From assembly GCA_029880275.1 (NCBI GenBank), contig JAOUOQ010000061.1, positions 1 to 9,050 of the forward strand: a stretch of 9,050 bases of DNA, given 5' to 3'. Source of the stretch: Candidatus Aminicenantota bacterium. Lineage in GTDB: Bacteria > Acidobacteriota > B3-B38 > Guanabaribacteriales > B3-B38. Positions 1 to 6,474 of this stretch are shown here, piece after piece. Within the stretch, counting starts at the first letter, position 1, and the number at the start of each line of letters is the position of its first letter. The position numbers and the translations under genes were made by a program. Under the pieces are notes generated by a model. The model was given only the letters and a program-made list of their open reading frames with translations, had not been told where the DNA came from and ran no database searches.

Positions 1-345
1 TCCTCCATTAACGAGAAAGAGCTCACCTCGGAGAGGGTCTATCAGGAGGCTGTGCGGGGGGACTCGCTCGCCCGCTGGGTGCTGAAGGAGACCGGTATTT
101 ACCTGGGTATCGCCATTGCCAATATCATTAACTCCCTCAACATCGAGCTGGTGGTGCTGGGCGGGCAGGTGATGAATGCGGGCGATTATATTCTCCTCCC
201 TGCCAAAGAGGAGGCGGAGCGTCGGGCTATAAAAGGCTCCTTCGCCTCGGCGGAGATTAAGCTGTCCACCCTGGGTGGGAATGCGGGGGTGGTCGGTGCC
301 GCTATGCTGGCGGCGCAGCAGACTGGTTGCCTGCCCCTCAAGTGA
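1..345 (+). CDS. ROK-family protein (sugar kinase/glucokinase type), C-terminal part
   Basis: The frame is open from the first base of the window and ends with TGA at 343-345, so this is the 3' part of a gene that begins upstream. The visible ~114 residues match the C-terminal end of ROK proteins. They include a helix with the pattern YLGIAIANIINSLNIE, then the strand-turn VVLGGQV that is typical of the nucleotide-binding fold, and the closing GNAGVVGAAMLA segment. ROK proteins are either sugar kinases (glucokinase, fructokinase, ManNAc kinase) or sugar-responsive repressors. The parts that would separate these (an N-terminal helix-turn-helix, the DxGG phosphate loop, the zinc-binding CxCGxxGC motif) lie outside the window, so substrate and role cannot be fixed. 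A GTG at 52 is only an internal codon, because homology continues before it. The gene lies 42 bases before the lepA ATG. Confidence 0.85.
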   Translation, partial: SSINEKELTSERVYQEAVRGDSLARWVLKETGIYLGIAIANIINSLNIELVVLGGQVMNAGDYILLPAKEEAERRAIKGSFASAEIKLSTLGGNAGVVGAAMLAAQQTGCLPLK

Positions 346-372
346 CTATGAGTGGTAAACAAGGGGATTCGG

Positions 373-381
373 TGCTATAAT
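373..381 (+). promoter_or_regulatory. Extended -10 promoter (TGCTATAAT) for lepA, probably giving a leaderless mRNA
   Basis: A perfect TATAAT at 376-381 is preceded by TGC, giving an extended -10 element. Its last base is 7 bases before the A of the lepA ATG at 388, the usual distance from a -10 box to the transcription start. No good -35 is seen at the expected place, which extended -10 promoters tolerate. No Shine-Dalgarno sequence sits at a workable distance: AAGGGG at 361-366 is 21 bases away. Transcription from the ATG itself is inferred. Confidence 0.6.
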
Positions 382-387
382 TTAACT

Positions 388-2202
388 ATGGCTACTCAGA
401 GAGAACTCATCCGCAACTTTTCCATCATCGCTCATATAGACCACGGGAAGTCGACCCTGGCTGACCGTCTGCTTGAGCATACCGGCGCCCTTGATCCCCG
501 AGAGATGGTAGACCAGGTGTTGGACGATATGGAACTGGAGAGGGAGCGGGGGATAACCATCAAAGCCCATGCCGTCCGCCTCAACTACAAAGTAGACGAT
601 GGAAGGAGCTATGTGCTGAACCTTATCGATACCCCGGGGCATGTGGACTTCACCTACGAGGTTTCCCGCAGCCTGGCTGCCTGCGAGGGAGGGCTGCTGG
701 TGGTAGATGCCGCTCAGGGAGTAGAAGCCCAGACCCTGGCTAATACCTACCTGGCGGTTGAAACCAATCTCGTCCTTATACCGGTAATCAATAAGATCGA
801 CCTCCCCAATGCCAATGTCGAGCGGGTAAAAGAGCAACTGGAGAACATTATCGGCTTAGAAGGTCGGGAGGTGCTCCTGATCAGCGCCAAGGAGGGTATC
901 GGAATAGAAAAGGTTCTCCAGGCTATTGTCACTCAGATACCACCTCCGAGGGGCTCCTATGAAGACCCCCTCAAAGCCCTACTCTTCGACTCGTGGTATG
1001 ACTCCTACCATGGAGTGGTCCTGCTGGTAAGGTTAATGGGCGGAGGGGTGATTCCGGGAATGAAAATAAGACTGATGTCCAATGAACAGGTGTATGAAGT
1101 AGAGCAGGTGGGCTTCTTCACCCCCAAGATGGTTCCTGCAAAGGAGCTCTCCGTGGGGGATGTAGGATGGATAACCGCAGGTATCAAGCGCCTCAGGGAC
1201 ACCAGAATCGGCGATACCATCACCGAACATCACCGCCCCACTGCGCAGCCCTTGCCCGGCTTAAAGGAGGTCAAGCCGATGGTCTTCTGCGGGCTTTACC
1301 CTCTGCAGAGCGCTCAGTACGGTGCCCTGCGGGATGCCATTGAGAAGCTCCGCCTCAACGACTCATCCTTCTCATATGAGCCGGAAATCTCCGAGGCGCT
1401 GGGGTATGGGTTTCGCTGCGGCTTTCTGGGGCTTCTCCATATGGAGATTATCCAGCAGAGGCTGGAAAGGGAGTTCGACCTGGAGCTGCTGACCACCGCT
1501 CCGGGAGTTAAATATCGGGTGACCACCAAGGAGCAGAAGGCAAAGGAAATCGATACCCCTTCCAAACTCCCCCCTCCCCAGCAGATTGCCAAAATAGAGG
1601 AGCCTTACATTACCGCTACCATAATCAGCGACGACCAGTATATAGGCGCCATCATACAACTGGCAGAGGAAAGGCGAGGGATTCAGACGGGTCTGGAATA
1701 CCTGTCGGCGAAGCGGGTGCTTATCACCTATGAACTCCCCTTAAACGAGGTGATATTCGACTTCTACGATAAGCTGAAATCGGTCTCTCGTGGTTACGCC
1801 TCGCTCGATTATCATTATGCCGGATATCGGGATTCAGACCTGGTCAGATTGGACATCTTGATAAATGGGCAGAAGGTGGACGCCCTATCAATGATAATAC
1901 ACCACAGCAAGGCGTACACACGGGGGAAAGCGCTTATTGAAAAGCTGCGGGAGCTCATCCCTCGCCAGCTCTTTGAGGTGGTCATTCAGGCAGCCATCGG
2001 AAGCCGGGTTATCGCCCGAGAGAGAATACCACCCATCCGTAAAAATGTGCTGGCAAAATGCTACGGGGGGGATGTGACCCGCAAGAGAAAGCTACTGGAA
2101 CGCCAGAAAGAGGGGAAGAGGAGACTTAAAAGAGTTGGCAAGGTCGATATACCCCCGGAGGCTTTCCTGGCAGTCCTCACAGCAGAGGGACGAAAAGGGT
2201 AG
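388..2202 (+). CDS. lepA: Elongation factor 4 (LepA), ribosome-associated GTPase
   Basis: Translation factor GTPase of 604 residues, the usual LepA length. It binds ribosomes, can back-translocate stalled complexes, and is linked to translation initiation and ribosome assembly. The N-terminal G domain shows the P-loop AHIDHGKS (residues 15-22), the switch region ERERGITIKAHAVRL, DTPGH (81-85) and NKID (135-138). The following domain II and EF-G-like domains carry the characteristic LepA segments FCGLYP, GYGFRCGFLGLLHMEI and, in the LepA-specific C-terminal domain, YGGDVTRKRKLLERQKEGK and IPPEAFLAVL. The start is set at ATG 388 because family homology begins there (MATQRELIRNFSIIAHIDHG). A GTG at 352 in the same frame would add 12 unrelated residues and lacks a ribosome site. 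lepB follows 16 bases after the stop, as in the E. coli lepA-lepB operon. Identification is very secure. Confidence 0.97.
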   Translation: MATQRELIRNFSIIAHIDHGKSTLADRLLEHTGALDPREMVDQVLDDMELERERGITIKAHAVRLNYKVDDGRSYVLNLIDTPGHVDFTYEVSRSLAACEGGLLVVDAAQGVEAQTLANTYLAVETNLVLIPVINKIDLPNANVERVKEQLENIIGLEGREVLLISAKEGIGIEKVLQAIVTQIPPPRGSYEDPLKALLFDSWYDSYHGVVLLVRLMGGGVIPGMKIRLMSNEQVYEVEQVGFFTPKMVPAKELSVGDVGWITAGIKRLRDTRIGDTITEHHRPTAQPLPGLKEVKPMVFCGLYPLQSAQYGALRDAIEKLRLNDSSFSYEPEISEALGYGFRCGFLGLLHMEIIQQRLEREFDLELLTTAPGVKYRVTTKEQKAKEIDTPSKLPPPQQIAKIEEPYITATIISDDQYIGAIIQLAEERRGIQTGLEYLSAKRVLITYELPLNEVIFDFYDKLKSVSRGYASLDYHYAGYRDSDLVRLDILINGQKVDALSMIIHHSKAYTRGKALIEKLRELIPRQLFEVVIQAAIGSRVIARERIPPIRKNVLAKCYGGDVTRKRKLLERQKEGKRRLKRVGKVDIPPEAFLAVLTAEGRKG

Positions 2203-2218
2203 ATGAATGGAGGAATAG

Positions 2219-2884
2219 ATGAAAAAGAGTGCCATCTTCCGAGAATATTTTGAATCTATCATTATTGCAGTTATTCTGGCTCTTTTTGTGAGAACCTTCG
2301 TCTTCGAGGCTATGAAGATACCTACCGGCTCCATGGAGGACAACCTTCTGGTGGGAGACCACCTCATCGTCAACAAGTTTATTTACGCCCCGGTATACTG
2401 GGATTTTGAGAAGAAATTTCTCCCCATAAAGGAAATTGAGAGAGGAGATGTCATTGTCTTCAAATATCCCGAAGACCCCAGGCGCGATTTTGTCAAAAGG
2501 GTTATCGGGGTGGGAAACGACCTGGTAGAGATAAGGGAACGACAGGTCTATATCAATAACCAATCCATAGAGGAACCTTATAAGGTTCATAAGTTCCCTT
2601 CCTTCCGTTCGAGCGGTGACAACTACGGTCCTCAGCGGATCCCTCCAGACCACTATTTTGGCCTCGGGGACAACAGGGATAATAGTCGCGATAGCCGCTA
2701 CTGGGGCTTTATCCCCCAAAAGCTGATCAAAGGGAAGCCTTTACTTATTTACTGGTCTTATGAAGCGCAGCCCGGCGCATACCTGGAAACCAGCTTCAAG
2801 GAGAAGCTCAAGAACATCTTCTCCACCATAGGACACTTTTTTACCAGAACAAGATGGAGGCGAACTTTAAAAATAGTTCGTTAA
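2219..2884 (+). CDS. lepB: Signal peptidase I (LepB)
   Basis: Membrane-anchored serine/lysine protease (221 residues, S26 family) that removes signal peptides from exported preproteins on the outer face of the inner membrane. One hydrophobic segment at about residues 13-29 follows a short charged N-terminus. The catalytic serine is Ser38 in the IPTGSMEDNLLVGD box and the general-base lysine is Lys93 in RRDFVKRVIG. The box E motif GDNRDNSRDSRYWG is at 150-163. The C-terminal ~35 residues are basic and outside the conserved core. A strong Shine-Dalgarno GGAGGA at 2209-2214 sits 4 bases before the ATG. The short gap from lepA implies co-transcription. The gene ends in tandem TAA TAA codons (2882-2887). 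Its last codons overlap an inverted repeat that may belong to recN control. Its substrates would include the signal-peptide proteins encoded further right. Confidence 0.96.
   Translation: MKKSAIFREYFESIIIAVILALFVRTFVFEAMKIPTGSMEDNLLVGDHLIVNKFIYAPVYWDFEKKFLPIKEIERGDVIVFKYPEDPRRDFVKRVIGVGNDLVEIRERQVYINNQSIEEPYKVHKFPSFRSSGDNYGPQRIPPDHYFGLGDNRDNSRDSRYWGFIPQKLIKGKPLLIYWSYEAQPGAYLETSFKEKLKNIFSTIGHFFTRTRWRRTLKIVR
2861..2880. promoter_or_regulatory. Inverted repeat CGAACT-N8-AGTTCG upstream of recN, possible operator
   Basis: A perfect 6-bp inverted repeat with an 8-base AT-rich centre ends 33 bases before the recN start codon. It lies within the last codons of lepB. recN is commonly under LexA (SOS) control. 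The arms contain GAAC and GTTC, the half-sites of Firmicutes-type LexA boxes, but the spacing (10 bases between GAAC and GTTC instead of 4) does not match that consensus. It could equally be a chance feature of the coding sequence or an RNA hairpin. Confidence 0.3.
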
Positions 2885-2913
2885 TAATCTAACACTTTAC
2901 TTAGAGCATTATT

Positions 2914-4629
2914 GTGCTTAGCTATTTAAAGATAGAAAACATAGCCATAATTGACCAGCTGCAGGTTAACTTCAACCTGGGACTCAATATGCTGACCGGA
3001 GAGACCGGGGCGGGCAAGTCCATCATAATTGATGCCCTGGGGCTGATATTGGGTGAGAGGAGCGACCCCCAGTTGATTCGTGCCGGCAGCAAAGAAGGAA
3101 CGGTGGAGGGAATCTTCAACATAGAAGCGAACCAGCAGGTCAAAGACAAGCTGGGTGAGCTCCACATTGAGCACGACGGCAAGGAGATTAATCTAAGGAG
3201 AGTGTTAACCTCTGAGGGGAAAAGCCGCGCCTTTGTCAACAATACCCTTGTTTCGTTGAAAAGCCTGAAAGATTTCGGCGAAAATTTGGTCGCCATTCAT
3301 GGTCAGCACACCCACCAGGAGCTCCTTCACCGGGAGAACCACATAGACTACCTTGATTACTTTGGCAACAATTATCCTGCACGCAAACGGCTGCAGAACA
3401 CCCTCCGTACCATAAAAGAACTCACCCGACAGCTTGAAGGGCTGAGGATGGACGAGCGAGAGAAGTCTCAGAAGATCGACCTCCTCACCTTCCAGATAGA
3501 TGAAATCTCCCGGGCAAACCTCCAACCCCATGAGGACGAGGAGCTGGCAAAAAGGCACACCATCCTGGGCAATGCTGAACGCATCCATGAGCTGGCTTCT
3601 CACAGCTACAATTTGCTCTATGAAGAAGAAAGCTCTGTCATCTCCATAATTGACCAGATACAAAAGAGGCTGATGGAGTTAAGCCATATCGACGACAGCT
3701 ACTCCCCGCACCTCACCAATCTGGATGAGATAAAATACAAGCTGGAAGACCTCAGCCTCTTCCTGCGCGATTACCTGCAGAGGGTCAAGGTCGACCCCCA
3801 ACAACTGCAGGAAGTTGAGGACAGGCTAATGGAGATAAGAAGGCTGAAGAAGAAATATGGCGATACCATTGAAGATATCCTGAAATTTAAAAAAGGACTC
3901 CAGACCGATTTAAAATCCATCTCCGTCAACGAGGAAAAAACAGAGGAGCTCACCAATCAGCTCGAAGAGGAATACGAAAGATACTATCAAGCTGCCGAGG
4001 AGCTTTCAACCAAAAGGAAGGAGGATGCCAGGCAGCTTAAGCATCTGGTAGAAGAAGAGCTCGCTCTGCTGGCCATGGAGAAGACCCAGTTTGAAGTCTC
4101 CATTCAGCCGGTAGTGCCGGGGCCGGGCTCGATAAAAATCGGAAAGCGAGAGGTATGGGGCAACGAGAGAGGCATCGACCAGGTGGAGTTCTTTATAGCT
4201 CCCAATATTGGCGAGGAGCTCCGTCCCCTGGCAAAGATAGCCTCAGGAGGAGAAATATCCCGCTTGATGTTAGCTCTAAAAGGTGTCATAAACACTGCCG
4301 AGACCTTCAAAACCCTGATCTTTGATGAGATTGACCTCGGAATTGGGGGACGGGTGGCAGAGGTAGTGGGGAGAAAGCTCAGCCTTCTCTCTTCGGTCCA
4401 TCAGATAATCTGCATCACCCACCTGCCCCAGATTGCTGCCTTCGCCCAGCAGCACTATTTTGTCGAAAAAAAAGTCCAACGCAGGAGAACCAGAGCCTTT
4501 ATCAGCGAACTGAAAAAAAATGAGGTGGTCGAGGAGATAGCTCGCATGTTGGGGGGGGAGACCATCACTGAAACTACTCGCCGGCATGCCCGGGAGTTGA
4601 TAGAAAGTTGCTCTTCATCAACCTGCTGA
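2914..4629 (+). CDS. recN: DNA repair ATPase RecN
   Basis: SMC-like ATPase of 571 residues acting in double-strand-break repair, where it promotes end tethering and RecA-dependent recombination. The N-terminal half opens with the classic MLSYLKIENIAIID start and the Walker A motif GETGAGKS (29-36). A long charged central region (about 150-390) rich in Glu, Lys and Leu forms the coiled coil. The C-terminal half has the ABC signature ASGGE (443-447), the Walker B TLIFDEIDLGIGG (467-479) and the switch histidine in CITHLPQ (His503). The sequence ends with VEEIARMLGG and a HARELI helix, the normal RecN terminus. The GTG start is chosen from homology. Only a weak AGAG lies upstream, so initiation may depend on coupling to lepB, which stops 29 bases earlier. 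Three 8-base homopolymers occur near the 3' end, but the frame is intact. Confidence 0.96.
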   Translation: MLSYLKIENIAIIDQLQVNFNLGLNMLTGETGAGKSIIIDALGLILGERSDPQLIRAGSKEGTVEGIFNIEANQQVKDKLGELHIEHDGKEINLRRVLTSEGKSRAFVNNTLVSLKSLKDFGENLVAIHGQHTHQELLHRENHIDYLDYFGNNYPARKRLQNTLRTIKELTRQLEGLRMDEREKSQKIDLLTFQIDEISRANLQPHEDEELAKRHTILGNAERIHELASHSYNLLYEEESSVISIIDQIQKRLMELSHIDDSYSPHLTNLDEIKYKLEDLSLFLRDYLQRVKVDPQQLQEVEDRLMEIRRLKKKYGDTIEDILKFKKGLQTDLKSISVNEEKTEELTNQLEEEYERYYQAAEELSTKRKEDARQLKHLVEEELALLAMEKTQFEVSIQPVVPGPGSIKIGKREVWGNERGIDQVEFFIAPNIGEELRPLAKIASGGEISRLMLALKGVINTAETFKTLIFDEIDLGIGGRVAEVVGRKLSLLSSVHQIICITHLPQIAAFAQQHYFVEKKVQRRRTRAFISELKKNEVVEEIARMLGGETITETTRRHARELIESCSSSTC

Positions 4630-4698
4630 CACGTCATCCCGGACCTCCTTTGAGGGGCTTTAATTCAGAGGAAAAACCACCATTCAAAGAAAAAAGGA

Positions 4699-4704
4699 TA
4701 TAAT
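4699..4704 (+). promoter_or_regulatory. Upstream TATAAT box (candidate promoter P1) before the outer-membrane gene
   Basis: A perfect TATAAT lies in an AT-rich stretch of the 154-base gap after recN. No recognisable -35 or extended TG motif accompanies it, so it is a weaker candidate than the box at 4752. If used, transcription would start near 4711. The leader would be about 73 bases and contain both inverted repeats at 4714-4740. Confidence 0.35.
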
Positions 4705-4713
4705 ACCTCTGCT

Positions 4714-4740
4714 GAGAAGTTTATTCTCTTGCTATTAGCA
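4714..4740. promoter_or_regulatory. Two adjacent inverted repeats, possible operator, overlapping the -35 region
   Basis: GAGAA-N5-TTCTC (4714-4728) is followed one base later by TGCTA-N-TAGCA (4730-4740). Both are perfect 5-bp inverted repeats. The second overlaps the candidate -35 TTGCTA at 4729-4734, a typical place for a repressor site. They could also form small hairpins in a transcript started upstream. The regulator is unknown. Confidence 0.35.
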
Positions 4741-4757
4741 CCAATTCCGATTATAAT
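4729..4757 (+). promoter_or_regulatory. Sigma70-type promoter (P2) for the outer-membrane protein gene
   Basis: TTGCTA (4729-4734, 4 of 6 matches to TTGACA) is separated by exactly 17 bases from a perfect TATAAT (4752-4757). Transcription would begin near 4764, leaving a leader of about 20 bases. AAAGG at 4770-4774 lies 9 bases before the ATG and acts as ribosome site. The promoter shows this gene is probably transcribed independently of lepA-lepB-recN. Confidence 0.6.
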
Positions 4758-4783
4758 TTCGTTAAAAAGAAAGGTAAAAGAAT

Positions 4784-5413
4784 ATGAAAAAAGGAGTAGC
4801 GACGCTGGTGGGCAGTATGCTGCTGATACTAAGCCTGTCGGTAACATCCTGGGCACAGACTGCGAAATATAAACTGGATGGAAGGGTTGGCTACCTGTCA
4901 AACCTTGACAAGGAATACGAGTCCACCGCCGTTATGGTGATTGACTTCCAGTATTCTTTCACCTCCAATATTGGCTTACGGTTTGGGGCTGGCTTCACCA
5001 ATCTACAGGGTCCCGAGAGGCTGCTGTTGGACATTCCCAACCTGATGGAATATCTCAGCTCTTACATATCCTATAGAGTTGGCCCTGTGAAGATTGACCA
5101 GCAGTATTTTTACTTGAATGTAGTGCTCTCAGCGGGGAAAAAGAGGCTCACTCCTTATATATGCGGCGGGGTGGGATTGTACCAGTTCATTTTCCGCCAG
5201 ACCATCTTCGGGCTACTACCCATAATTGAGGAAGAAGAAGCCCTTCCCCTTTACTGGAGAGATAATAACCTGGGGATGATGGTTGGCGGCGGGGTGGACT
5301 ATTATATGACCGAATTTCTCTCATTAAAATTTGAAGGGTTATATCAGAAAATCTTGAATGACTTCATCAAGCAGCAGTTCACCTTCACAGCAGGATTTGG
5401 CTTTAACTTTTAA
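4784..5413 (+). CDS. Putative outer-membrane beta-barrel protein
   Basis: A 209-residue exported protein not recognised as a named family member. The N-terminus is a clear Sec signal peptide: KK, a hydrophobic core at residues 5-21, then SWA-Q with likely cleavage after Ala24. The mature part alternates hydrophobic and polar residues in strand-like blocks with many Gly and Tyr residues, such as NIGLRFGAGFTNL, YICGGVGLYQF, NLGMMVGGGVDYY and LSLKFEGLYQKI. It ends FTFTAGFGFNF, with the terminal phenylalanine that the BAM machinery recognises. This fits a small 8-strand OmpW/OmpA-like barrel of the 'outer membrane protein beta-barrel' type. The acidic loop IEEEEALPLYWRD lies around residues 145-160. 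Function is unknown (pore, adhesin or structural). It has its own promoter region, and mtnP follows 72 bases later. Confidence 0.75.
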   Translation: MKKGVATLVGSMLLILSLSVTSWAQTAKYKLDGRVGYLSNLDKEYESTAVMVIDFQYSFTSNIGLRFGAGFTNLQGPERLLLDIPNLMEYLSSYISYRVGPVKIDQQYFYLNVVLSAGKKRLTPYICGGVGLYQFIFRQTIFGLLPIIEEEEALPLYWRDNNLGMMVGGGVDYYMTEFLSLKFEGLYQKILNDFIKQQFTFTAGFGFNF

Positions 5414-5485
5414 CACACCTGCCAGACTCCAACACAAGGTGACCACTCTGCATTAAAAATTTTATTCCGGCGAAGGAGCTATTCT

Positions 5486-6349
5486 ATGAGTCAAATGAAG
5501 ATAGGTATTATCGGAGGAAGCGGACTCTACCAGATAGAAGGACTGGAAGGGGCAAAAAAAAGAGCCCTCTCCACCCCATTCGGAGAGCCATCGGACCACT
5601 ATATGGTGGGAACCTTAGCCGGTAAGGAAGTCGCTTTCTTAACCCGCCATGGAACGGGACATCGGTTCTCTCCCACGGAGATAAACTACCGGGCAAATAT
5701 TTACGGCTTCAAGATGTTAGGCGTGGAGGCCATCATTTCGGTCTCCGCAGTAGGAAGCATGAAGGAAGACAGAAAACCGGGGGATTTTGTAGTTCCCAAC
5801 CAGTTCTTCGACCGCACAAAAGGGCGTCCGGCTACATTTTTCAGCGATGGAATTGTGGCCCATGTTGAGTTTGCTGACCCCCTCTGCCCTGTGCTCAGCG
5901 AGGTCCTTTACTCCACCGGCAAGGAGATGGGTTTCCCCATCCACAAGGGAGGAACTTACATCTGCATGGAGGGACCCCAGTTCTCCACCCGCGCAGAGTC
6001 GCATATCTATCGTCACTGGGGAGCAGATGTTATCGGAATGACCAACCTTACCGAGGCGAAGCTTGCCCGGGAGGCTGAAATCTGCTACTCCACTCTGGCC
6101 ACGGTCACCGATTACGACTGCTGGCATCAGACTGAAGAATCGGTCAGCGCCGACCTGGTGGTGGAGACCATGCAGAAAAACATTCAGCGGGCTAAACAGC
6201 TCATCGCCCGGGCTATTGAGCGGATGCCAACCACAAGAACTTGCCCATGCGTCGAGGCCCTGAAGTATGCCATAGTGACTGATAAACAGCATATCCCTGC
6301 CGAGGTCAGAAAGAAGCTTCACCTAATCATCGGCAAGTATATGGATTAG
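5486..6349 (+). CDS. mtnP: S-methyl-5'-thioadenosine phosphorylase (MTAP)
   Basis: A cytoplasmic enzyme of 287 residues that splits methylthioadenosine with phosphate into adenine and 5-methylthioribose-1-phosphate. This is the first step of methionine salvage after polyamine or autoinducer synthesis. Family motifs in order are IGIIGGSGLY (6-15), the phosphate-site RHGTGH (54-59) with PTEINYRANIYG, SVSAVGSM (85-92), CMEGPQFSTRAES (160-172) and IGMTNLTEAKLAREAEICY. TDYDCW (208-213) holds the two aspartates that select 6-aminopurines over hypoxanthine or guanine. Cys253-Pro-Cys255 matches the CXC motif of family members such as Pyrococcus PNP. Shine-Dalgarno AAGGAG (5473-5478) lies 7 bases before the ATG at 5486. 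A second Met at codon 4 is a possible alternative. No other methionine-salvage gene is nearby. A weak promoter (GTGACC around 5439) may exist, but this is uncertain. Confidence 0.93.
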   Translation: MSQMKIGIIGGSGLYQIEGLEGAKKRALSTPFGEPSDHYMVGTLAGKEVAFLTRHGTGHRFSPTEINYRANIYGFKMLGVEAIISVSAVGSMKEDRKPGDFVVPNQFFDRTKGRPATFFSDGIVAHVEFADPLCPVLSEVLYSTGKEMGFPIHKGGTYICMEGPQFSTRAESHIYRHWGADVIGMTNLTEAKLAREAEICYSTLATVTDYDCWHQTEESVSADLVVETMQKNIQRAKQLIARAIERMPTTRTCPCVEALKYAIVTDKQHIPAEVRKKLHLIIGKYMD

Positions 6350-6366
6350 CACAGCCCACCTCCCCC

Positions 6367-6394
6367 AAAGAAAAAGCGAAGAGCAACTCTCTTC
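6367..6394 (-). terminator. Rho-independent terminator for the minus-strand VWA genes
   Basis: Read on the minus strand, GAAGAG (6394-6389), a 5-base loop and CTCTTC (6383-6378) form a 6-bp hairpin. It is followed by GC, then TTTTT-C-TTT (6375-6367). It lies about 80 bases past the TAG of the downstream VWA gene. The stem is short with three G-C pairs, so efficiency is uncertain. Confidence 0.55.
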
Positions 6395-6423
6395 TTCCAT
6401 TCGAGGGATAAGCTTCTCTTTTC

Positions 6424-6445
6424 AGAGCGAGGCGCTTTAGCTTTT
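6424..6445 (+). terminator. Weak candidate terminator for mtnP
   Basis: AGAGCG (6424-6429) can pair with CGCTTT (6433-6438), including one G-U pair, around a 3-base loop. AGCTTTT follows. It lies 75 bases after the mtnP stop in the convergent gap. The hairpin is small and the T-tract short, so this is a low-confidence call. Confidence 0.25.
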
Positions 6446-6474
6446 AAGGACTTAGGCTTATTGAGCCCGGATTA

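Noticed and set aside
352..387. Possible longer lepA starting at GTG 352.
   Set aside because: The extra 12 residues are unlike LepA N-termini, there is no ribosome site, and the stretch contains the promoter -10 element.
2177..2719. 180-codon open frame on the minus strand across lepB.
   Set aside because: It is a shadow of lepB, whose catalytic motifs are all intact on the + strand. The antisense product resembles nothing known.
2885..2913. A separate sigma70 promoter directly before recN.
   Set aside because: No convincing -10 or -35 pair is present in the 29-base gap. Only AT-rich sequence and a weak AGAG are seen.
4640..4665. Hairpin CCTC-CTTT-GAGG followed by GGCTTTAATT as a recN terminator.
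   Set aside because: The stem is only four pairs and no real T-tract follows, so I do not call it.
5717..6322. 201-codon minus-strand open frame inside mtnP.
   Set aside because: It lies wholly within a clear MTAP gene, has no recognisable motif and no supporting ribosome site.
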